Part shown: piece after piece, positions 56,521 to 64,000 of the stretch
Layout of the letters: every line of letters begins with the position of its first letter
How positions within the stretch are numbered: position 1 is the stretch's first letter
Source of the DNA: Ampelomyces quisqualis
Lineage: Eukaryota > Ascomycota > Dothideomycetes > Pleosporales > Phaeosphaeriaceae
Length of the DNA stretch: 64,000 bases
NCBI GenBank assembly: GCA_018398575.1
Contig: JAGTXZ010000010.1
Span: forward strand, 1,550,001-1,614,000
Reading direction: 5' to 3'
The notes under the pieces: model-generated
Databases searched by the model: none
Seen by the model: only the letters and a program-made list of their open reading frames with translations
Told to the model about the DNA's origin: nothing
Made by a program: the position numbers and the translations under genes

Positions 56521-59100
56521 AATAGTTTTAGTTCTAGTAATATCTAATCTTTAGCTAAGAGCGTCTACTCTGCTATTATTCTTTTTAGGTGTATAGACAA
56601 TTTTAAACTTATATTACTCTAACATCTCTAACTATTATACTTATCTCTAATTAAGTACTTTAGTAGTAGTAAAAGTTGTTAGGTTTTTGTAATCTAAGTA
56701 TATTATAAGATCTAAGCAACTCTCTGCGTAGATTCTTTAATATTTAAGTACTACTATAATTATAAGTAGTTCTTTATTATATATGTTATAATTTTCTTTT
56801 AGTAGTATAAATTTTTGTAAGTAGTAGGCTATTAGATACTATTTTCTATCTTATTCTTGTTTTGTATATATTGTAATTGCTAAATCTAATACATTAGTCT
56901 TAAATCTTAGTAGCTTTCTGCTTCTAAATATAATAAAAATAGGTAGTGCTATATAAGCGTCTTTAAGCGTCTTAAATACCTAGCTTTATTCTTCTATTTA
57001 TTTCTAAAGTATGTCCTTTTATATAAGTTTAGTAAGTAGCGTAGTAATTAGTAAGAAGTTCTAAATAAACTATTAATTAAAGTTAATAAAGCCTAAGAAG
57101 AATTAGATATCTTTTACTATAGTAGGCGTTAGCAAATTTCTAACAACTTTAATCTTATCCTTGCTTATTTATACTCTATTCTTTCTAACTATACATTCTA
57201 GAAATTCTACTTCTTTCTAGTGCTATTTACATTTGTTAGAGTCTACTACTAAGAAAAACTTTTCTAGTAGCGTTAGGATTGTATAAACATGTCCTATATA
57301 TTCTTTCTTATTTTTTAAATAAATAAGAATATTATTAAGGTATATAATAATAAATATATTAAGGTGTTTTTAAAGTATATTGTTAATAAGTACTTAATAC
57401 GTTACTAGAGCGTTAGTAAGACTAAATAGTATTACTTAATACTTATAGTAGCTGTAGTGTATTTTAAACGCTATCTTCTATTCTTTACTTTTTCTTATAC
57501 ATATAAGGTTATATACGCCTCTTAAATCTAGTACTATAAAGATCTTTGCATAGGCTAGTTAATTCTATAGTTCTAAAATATTAGGTAGTAGGTATTAATT
57601 CTTAACTATAATATTATTAAGTTTTTAAAAGTTAATACATAGTTATATTTTACTATTTTTCTTTAGTATAAATATAATTAGGTATCTAGCTAGTAATTTT
57701 AATACTTAAATAAAACTTTTCTTTAGGTTTACTTAGATATACTCTTAGAGTACTTCTAGCTCTTTTTTTAATAATCTATAGATTAGTCTAAAAGTTAGCC
57801 TTTTCTCTTCTTCTAGAACAATCTTATAGTCCTACTTCTAATACTTAGGCAGTACTTTTAGACCTATTTCTTCTAAGAATAGTTTCTTAAACTTTTTATA
57901 TTCCTTAGGTATATTAAGAGTTACATGTTTCTTTAAAACTTATAATATATTAGTATTTTTTTTCTTAATTATCTAAGTTAACTAGTTATATCTTTAACTA
58001 CGTTTTAGTTAAAGTAATATTATTAATTATCTTTTTATCTACTATTAAACGCTACTAATACGTAGGCTTAGAATCTATTGTGTTATTATAATTCTCTAGA
58101 GAAATAGATTTCTTTTTCTAGTCTATCTATAGGCTATTCTCTCTAAACTATAGAAGTCCTAATATAATGTTATAGGTAGCTAATCTAAAGACATCTAGGT
58201 ATATTTCCTGTTTATTTCCTTATATATTAAGTTCTGTAATAGTCTTATATCTAATAAGTAACTTATTAGGTATCTTCTTTCTATTTGCAATATAAAGTTT
58301 ATATAATTATTATTTTTAGTAAAGTTAAAGCCTAGCTCTTAATAAAGCTTTGCCTAAAATATAGTTTACTTACAATTCTAAATCTAGAAGCGCCTTTATT
58401 CTTTTTCTATTAACTCTTACTATAAGTTTTATAAGCTTAGCTAAGTTAACTACGTTATAGCTCTAGGTCTCTTTCTAGAGTCTAGAGTTAACTCTAAAAA
58501 AGACTTATCCTTTCTATATCTATTAGCTTCTTAATTGTTATAGTGCTTCTTGTACTCTAGTTATAGGTAGAACTGCTAGGTATAGTTTATGCAGCTACTG
58601 TTAACAAGTATTCTATTAGATATACTTTCTTTTTCTAATATATTAGAAAAACTTCTTATACTTTATTTGTTGTATAGGTAATTTGCGTAGGTATTTTTAG
58701 AGTAATTATACTATTAGTACTTACAAAGTTTCTTCTACTAAAGAAAGTATTAGTTAACTTTACTACTATAATATTTTAGGTAGTAGTTGCTATTACACGC
58801 TGTCTATAATAGAAGTCTGTGTTTTAGATTATAAGAGTCCTATAGGCATCTGTCTATAAGTAGAATTTAATGCAATTTGTTTACCTTTCTATTCTAGTAT
58901 TCTATAAGTATAAGGTTTAGTACTAATGCTTACTTATTATTAGTATAGTATATCTACTTTATATATAAGTTATAGCACGTCTTATATAGTTTGTCTACGT
59001 TTGCCTCTTAATACAGTTCTTTTACTATTATATTCTAGCGCACTAGTTTAGAGCTAGCTAGTAGTAAGTGTATGTCTAGCTTGTCTAGTGTAAGTTCTTA
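56521..59100 (-). pseudogene. Gypsy B protease, reverse transcriptase and RNase H, degraded
   Basis: RT motifs on the minus strand match those of A: IFIVLDLRGVYNLICIRKSKE near 57,500 (in two parts IFIVLDLRGVYNL and ICIRKSKE), and HLNIFIIIYLNNILIYLKNK at about 57,310-57,360 with YLDD turned into YLNN. RNase H lies toward 56,550 and the protease toward 58,500. The empty site for the copia solo LTR of element A is inside this copy at about 58,440-58,470. Confidence 0.85.
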
Positions 59101-60470
59101 GTCTTTCTAAGTGTTGTAGACTCTTATAGTTTCTTATAGATTCTATGTCCTATAGACTCTGTTTTCTAGGTGTAGCAATTGTTTTCTTTCTATAACTTTA
59201 TTTATATTTAAAAAGTACTTATTTATCTAGAGAGTATAATATACTTATAGGAATTAGTACTATTATTCTATAAATTTTTAGTTAACTTTGTTAGTTTAGT
59301 TATACTAGTTGTAAATGTTTTGTTATGTTTATAGTAGAAGTAATCCTATCTATTAGAATTATTTAATATTATAGTTCTGTTTCTAGTTATAGAATAATAT
59401 AGTGTTAGTTAAGACCTAGTTATAAGATAATATAGTAGAGGTGTCTTTTGTCTATTGTACTATTAGTAGCCTGTTAGTTATTTAGATAATAAGTTAATTG
59501 TTAATTATAATCTATTTTTTAATATCTTTCTCTAAAGTGTTAGTTAATATATTAAGCTAGCGTGTAACTTTATTCTTAAAGTAATAGTCTTGCGTATAAT
59601 ATCTAACCTTATTACAGTTATAATAGGTAATCTTATTCTTATTAGGCCTATTCTCTAATAGTTATTTCCTTAGGTAACTTTTCTATTCTAAGCCTTTATT
59701 AAGGTTATCTAAGTGTATAGCTTTAGGTTTATACCTTAAGTATACTCTTAGTAGGCGTAGTTAGTAAGTTCTTTATCTTAGGTAGTAGCACTATTATTCT
59801 TTGTTTAGTTATATTTGTCTTTAATGTCTTTTATTTAGGCAAAATCCTTTATATTCTTATAGTAGACGTAAGAAGTATAACCTATCTTTAAGTACTAATT
59901 TGTAGAGTTTGTTATCTAAGTAAATAGCTTTATTCTAAAGTTCTTTAAGAGTAGTAATATATATTCTACTACGCATAAGTTTAGCTTATATAGCAGCCTT
60001 AAGGCCTTATTTATATATACGCATTAGAGTAGTGTTGTTCTACTAGATTTGTTTAGTATATTATTAAAAAACATTTGTATTATTAGTAGCTAATTAGGTT
60101 TGTTTTAGACTTTAGATTTTTTGTTCTATAATTACAGATTTCTTAAGAGGTAAGAAGATTTGTTATAAGCGTGTCTTAAACGTTTGCTAGTCTTCTATAA
60201 GGTTAGTGTTATTTACGTCTGTAATATTATTATCTATATACTTCTAAATAATTAGAAGTACTTATTTCTTAGCGTTGCCTTTTATATAAGTTGTAGTAAG
60301 AATAACTTTATTATTATTCTTAATCTTATCTCCTTTTATATAGAAGTGCCTATTAAACTAAAGGATTTAGGTCTTAAGTTTATTATAGTCTCTATAGTAA
60401 AGATTAGGTTTGTTAACTATAAGTCTAGGTTGTTCTACTTAAAAATACTTAGGTGTATCTATTGCAATAT
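59101..60470 (-). pseudogene. Gypsy B gag with zinc knuckle, degraded
   Basis: A zinc knuckle at about 59,590-59,635 reads YYNCNKVRYYTQDY on the minus strand. This corresponds to C-x2-C-x4-H-x4-C with the first Cys, the His and the last Cys changed to Tyr and the second Cys kept, exactly the RIP outcome. Upstream lies a helical gag segment with little recognisable sequence. Gag packages the element's RNA. Confidence 0.75.
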
Positions 60471-60497
60471 TACTACTTATTATAAAAGTATTTAAAG

Positions 60498-60969
60498 TGT
60501 TAAGACTATTAGTCTAGTAGCAAATAATAAGAATACTAGTATAGACTAAGAGTATAGCTAAGGTTAGTTTTTATAGATAGGTATAGAGTTACTTTAGATA
60601 TAAAGAGTATTGTTACTAAGATAGTAAAGGCTAGAGCTTTCTAAAAAGAGTAATAATAGTTAAATAGCTAGTTACTAACTTAAGCGTCTGTAACATAAGT
60701 TAAATATAATAATCTATAAGAGTTTATTATAGTTCTTATATACTAAAAAGGTTCTACCTTTACTTTGTGTACTCTATATACTCTATAAGATTAGAAAGAG
60801 TAGAAAGAGTATTCTACTCTATTAGCTCTATATTAAGCAAGAGAGTAGAAAAAGCAGCTTAGTCTAGTAACTAATTAGTAGTACAGTGTAGAGTGTACTC
60901 TCTAGTTATTCTTACTTAAAAGAGAGCGCTTTAGTAGGGCTAGGGCCTAGTAGCTTATAGGTTGTAATA
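60498..60969 (-). repeat. 5' LTR of gypsy B
   Basis: On the plus strand it begins TGTTAAGACTATTAGTC and ends TAGGTTGTAATA; 472 bases, same length as its partner. Confidence 0.9.
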
Positions 60970-60974
60970 CTAAA
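60970..60974. repeat. Right target duplication of gypsy B
   Basis: CTAAA, identical to 54,289-54,293. Confidence 0.85.
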
Positions 60975-62110
60975 CTATAGAACTAATTCAATAAAATTAC
61001 TAGTTTAAAAACATAAAGAATAAAGTAAGCGCTTATATTAAAAAATGTGTAGACTATTAACGTAACAAATATAGTATACACGCACCTTATAGAGAAATAT
61101 AGCTAATAGAACTTCTAACTAAGCCTTAGGCTAATATATTAATAGACTTTACAATAAGACTACTACTATTAAAAGACCTTACTATAGAATTATCCTATAA
61201 CGCTATTATAGTTATAGTAGATTGCTTTACTAAATACGCTATAATACTACTCTTTTAACAAGACTATATAGCTATTTAGCTAGTATACGTACTTAAGAAT
61301 AGACTTATTAGATACTATAGTATACTAAAGTTAATTATTCGCAATTAAGACAAACTCTTTACGTTAAATTATTAGACTACCTTTATAGTAGAACTTAAAA
61401 CGTAACAAAAGCTATTAATAGCTTATTACTTCTAAATAGATAGCTAAACAAAAAGAATAAATAGAACTGTAAAGACGTATCTTAAGATATATAGTAATCT
61501 GTAATAGATAAATTAAGTTTTACTACTACTAATAGTATAGTTAGCCTATAATAACAAATTGTCTAAAGCTATAGGTAAGACGCTATACTTTGTAAACTAT
61601 AGATAATATCTAAATCTCTTTACAAGAATATTACCTAGCCTAAAGGCTAAAGCAGCTATACAGATAGTAGAAGAAATAAAGAAAACCTATACTAAAATAA
61701 AAAAAATAAGTATAATACGCTTAGATACAGAGTATTTTATATATTAACAGAAAATAAAAAACAGCACTTTAGCTAAAAGAAAAGAATAAAGTATATCTCT
61801 ATACTAAAAATCTATATATAAAATAACTAAGCAAAGGACTTAACTATATTAAAGTTAGACTATTTTTAATTTTAAAAAGAAACAAACTAGTTATATATAC
61901 ACTTAAGCTTCTACTAGATATAAAGATCTACTTTAGATTCTACGTAAGCCTACTTAAACTAGCTAACCTAGAAATACTATTATAGTAAACTTTTTGCTAT
62001 AAACTTAAAGAGAAAAACAAATTTAAAGTTAAGAAAATAATAACACACTTAGATCACAACTACTAAAAAAAATATCTAGTTATATAGTTAGGGTACAACA
62101 ACTTAGAGAA
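60975..62110 (+). pseudogene. Gypsy A integrase, degraded
   Basis: Continuation of element A after B. Reads LIDFTIRLLLLKDL, NAIIVIVDCFTKYAIILLF (catalytic Asp kept), LKNRLIRYYSILKLIIRN.D (second catalytic Asp kept), then QTKRINRTVKTYLKIYSN and LLLLIVQLAYNNKLSKAIGK, matching the gypsy pattern 'iv.D.fsk.....', 'D.G..F', 'G..ER.N..l..yLR', 'e.AyN......t..sPF'. The C-terminal part ends at about 62,050. Stops are at old Trp and Gln codons. Confidence 0.87.
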
Positions 62111-62695
62111 TATATAAGAACTATAGACAAACTTTATAAATTACTTACTACTCTTAGTACATTATTACTGTGCTATAAAGCAGAATAAGAACTAGACTCT
62201 TCTAGAATTAATAATTCATCTATAGCCTAGTTTAGAAATTCTAGAGCGTCTAACTTCTCTAATATTAGTAGACTAGTATTAAAAATACGCTGCTTCTTAT
62301 AATAAACAGCTAGCTTCTACTTTTATATATAGCGCAGTTTATTCTAATACGCGCGTATCTAGAAAACTACTTACTTTACTTATATCTTATCTATTACTAA
62401 TATAACTTTTTCTAACTTCTCTTATTACTTTTACTCTTTTATTTGTTAATTTAGCTTTAAAAAGTCTAGTTATAGAATATTCTAAGAAATATACTCTTTT
62501 GCACCTATAGACTTATAGTTTCTATACTTCTTACTTAATAACAACAGCTTATAAGGTAAGCTAAGCCTTTCTAAGAATATTAGGCATAGGCTACTATAGT
62601 AAATAATCCTTTATTATTAATATAATTACCTTTAAGATAATAGTAATATACAGCCTAAGAACTTATAAGAATATAAGAATAAAAGGAATAGATAG
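62111..62695. other. 3' non-coding part of gypsy A
   Basis: Starts alike in B (CTAGTTA.ATAGTTAGGGTA) but then diverges. A plausible antisense frame could not be read here. It ends in a purine-rich tract, AAGAATAAAAGGAATAGATAG, read as AAGAATAAAAGGAATAGATA plus G, directly before the LTR, as a polypurine tract should. Confidence 0.5.
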
Positions 62696-63150
62696 TGTTA
62701 TAAAGTTCTAATAGGAAATATAGAATATTATAAATAAATAAAAGAATAGGTTATAAGACTTAGACCTAGTATAGGAATATAGTACGCTAAGTATATTACG
62801 TAACCTTCTTATTAGTCTTATTTAGTCTTACTGTTTCTTATAACAAGAAACTATAAGAATCTGTAATAATAATTAAGAATAATAAGAACTATAAGAAAGA
62901 CTAAGTATATAAGAACTTTAATAAACTCTTATAAATTATTATATTTAACTTATGTTACAGACGCTTAAGTTAGTAACTAGCTATTTAACTATTATTACTC
63001 TTTTTAGAAAGCTCTAGCCTTTACTATCTTAGTAATAATACTCTTTATATCTAAAGCAACTCTGTACCTATCTACAAAAACTAACTTTAGCTATACCTTT
63101 AGTCTATACTAGTATTCTTATTATTTACTACTAGACTAATAGTCTTAACA
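62696..63150 (+). repeat. 3' LTR of gypsy A
   Basis: Begins TGTTATAAAGTTC and ends GACTAATAGTCTTAACA. Its last 250 bases match the reverse complement of B's LTR. The first 200 bases do not, so A and B have different U3 parts. No target duplication was found. Confidence 0.7.
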
Positions 63151-63609
63151 GTTAAATAGTTTAAATATATTAAATTAGAAAATATATAGAAACTAGAAAC
63201 AAACCTTATAAATACTACTAGCTTCTAGCATAGTACTACTAATAGGTTCTCTTAAATAGAAGAGTATATAAGCGTCTTAGATAGTATTAACTATACTTTT
63301 TATTAAACTCTAAGTAAATAGTAATAAGAATACCTTACTTATAAAACTATAGCCTTTTACGCTTTAAGACGCTAGATAGAAGCCTTCTTAATAGAGATAG
63401 CTTCTATAGCTTAAATAGTATTTTCTTTTAATAACTACTATACCTTCTATTCTTCTTACTATAAGATATCTAACTACGCTTATAAATAATTATTTTCTAC
63501 CTTAATTACTAACTACTTACTTTTAGAAATTTTAATATTATAATCCTTTGCGTTTAAATTAGTATAGTTATTATACTAACTAAAATAAATATAGACGTAA
63601 TATACGCAG
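63151..63609 (+). mobile_element. Fragment of a third gypsy copy (C), with its antisense frame on the minus strand
   Basis: Aligns with the reverse complement of B at 54,940-55,420. On the minus strand the coiled-coil protein is readable (NLNAKDYNIKISKSK, VENNYLQAQLD, QKVQQLLKENT, AIEAISIKKASIQRLKAQ). It begins at the same place where A's LTR ends and stops at the host-gene boundary, just short of the MPI start, so both sides are truncated. Confidence 0.7.
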
Positions 63610-64000
63610 CTAGTAACGTATTGTTAAGGTTTGAGAAGGCATCGAGGAGACAATTGCGGTTGTGTTGTTATCAACTGGTACAACTGATTCTGGTGGAGCA
63701 GATAAAACCCTACCGGCTAGCTTCGAGTTGCTTGGAACCGCAGGTGGCGTGTACTTATTTGGAGAATCGTAGGCAGAAACTGAAGAAGCTTTGGAAGGGG
63801 GGTTGGCGGGCTGTGACAACGCCGGAGGGGACGTAGATTTGGGTGGAATTTCAGTACAAGACGTGCAGAGAGTGACCGTTACGGTAGACGGTGTCGCACA
63901 ACCGTCGCAATATTTGACAGTGGGAGAGAATCCCTGGACGATACCGATGGCTCTTGTGACGCAGCCCGCGTTGCATATCGCAGTGACAGTGAAAGTGCTT
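63610..64000 (-). CDS. 3' end of a host gene, Cys-containing and Ser/Pro/Thr-rich, partial
   Basis: An uninterrupted minus-strand frame enters from the window edge and ends at TAG 63,610-63,612, at least 129 codons. It starts with a Cys-containing part (FTVTAICNAGCVTRAIGIVQ, VKYCDGCATPSTVTVTLCTS, C) followed by a Ser/Pro/Thr-rich tail (PPALSQPANPPSKASS, NKYTPPAVPSNSKLAG, VPVDNNTTAIVSSMPSQTLT). CxxxC and CxxC pairs with TVTVT strings and a low-complexity tail are common in secreted or cell-wall proteins of filamentous fungi, but there is no GPI-type hydrophobic end. Base composition is balanced, with normal codon use. The last codons and the stop lie at the transposon junction, so the original C-terminus was probably replaced. 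Confidence 0.65.
   Translation of the reverse strand, partial: STFTVTAICNAGCVTRAIGIVQGFSPTVKYCDGCATPSTVTVTLCTSCTEIPPKSTSPPALSQPANPPSKASSVSAYDSPNKYTPPAVPSNSKLAGRVLSAPPESVVPVDNNTTAIVSSMPSQTLTIRY

Larger units (their letters stand above)
54294..60969 (-). mobile_element. Gypsy element B (-), complete, nested in element A
   Basis: Two 472-base LTRs (54,294-54,765 and 60,498-60,969), a perfect 5-bp target duplication CTAAA, a polypurine tract (AGGAAGAAAGAGAATAG on the minus strand, 54,766-54,782) next to the 3' LTR, gag, protease, RT, RNase H and integrase on the minus strand, and an antisense frame before the 3' LTR. It is the only complete gypsy in the window and is about 6.7 kb long. All frames carry RIP stops. 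Confidence 0.92.
50904..63150 (+). mobile_element. Gypsy element A (+), 5'-truncated, interrupted by a solo LTR and element B
   Basis: Protease-RT-RNase H at 50,904-54,293, then the nested element B (54,294-60,969), then integrase at 60,975-62,110 and a 3' LTR at 62,696-63,150. The two parts of A join perfectly across B's CTAAA target duplication. The 5' LTR and gag are missing because hAT-2 abuts at 50,903. A copia solo LTR interrupts it at 51,433-52,194. A and B belong to one family but differ in the first half of the LTR. Confidence 0.82.

Noticed and set aside
63621..63836. Plus-strand 71-codon frame in the host-gene segment
   Set aside because: The minus-strand frame is longer, reaches the window edge and has coherent Ser/Pro/Thr and Cys patterns; the plus-strand frame is its complement.
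1..64000. tRNA, rRNA or other stable RNA genes
   Set aside because: None recognised. The only tRNA-like sequence is the copia primer site at 4276, which is complementary to a tRNA fragment and is not a gene.

Overview
This window reads as a filamentous-ascomycete (Pezizomycotina) AT-rich compartment made of nested transposons that have been heavily mutated by repeat-induced point mutation (RIP). From base 1 to about 63.6 kb almost every C that preceded an A, and its partner G, has become T or A. Recognisable proteins are therefore studded with TAG/TAA where Trp and Gln codons once stood, and catalytic residues show the matching changes (Asp to Asn, Cys and His to Tyr, Ser to Leu). Nothing before 63.6 kb is an intact gene. 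The last 390 bases switch abruptly to balanced base composition and hold the 3' end of an ordinary host gene on the minus strand.

Layout. 0.56-2.47 kb: two copia solo LTRs facing each other. 3.5-9.3 kb: a full copia element with two LTRs, a half-tRNA primer site, one long gag-pol pseudogene and a target duplication. 9.6-22.1 kb: a minus-strand chromodomain gypsy element (X1), split by a 5.8-kb hAT transposon (hAT-1, 11,912-17,748) that has a short terminal inverted repeat and an 8-bp target duplication. 22.06-22.46 kb: a 400-bp element sharing its ends with the giant element further right. 22.97-26.18 kb: a second, truncated gypsy X copy (X2). 26,179-45,239: a 19-kb element with 11-bp terminal inverted repeats, a Plavaka-type (CACTA/CMC superfamily) transposase, a pogo/CENP-B-like DDE gene, a possible P-loop gene, several unrecognised genes and five tandem-repeat arrays. 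45,240-50,903: hAT-2, an inverted copy of hAT-1. 50.9-63.15 kb: a second gypsy family, element A (+), carrying a copia solo LTR and a complete element B (-) nested with a perfect 5-bp target duplication. 63.15-63.61 kb: a fragment of a third copy of that family, lying against the host gene.

Most notable content. (1) Both hAT copies carry, on the strand opposite the transposase, a histone-H3-fold gene with a 49-bp intron, a long basic N-terminal tail and a CENP-A-like loop length: an apparent cargo histone. (2) The 19-kb Plavaka-type element is very large for its class, has genes pointing outward from a repeat-rich centre, and has a 400-bp relative sharing its ends. (3) Two gypsy families both carry an antisense reading frame beginning Met-Pro-Ile between the integrase and the 3' LTR. 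The order of insertion can be read from the nesting: gypsy before hAT in X1, and A before B in the right-hand block.
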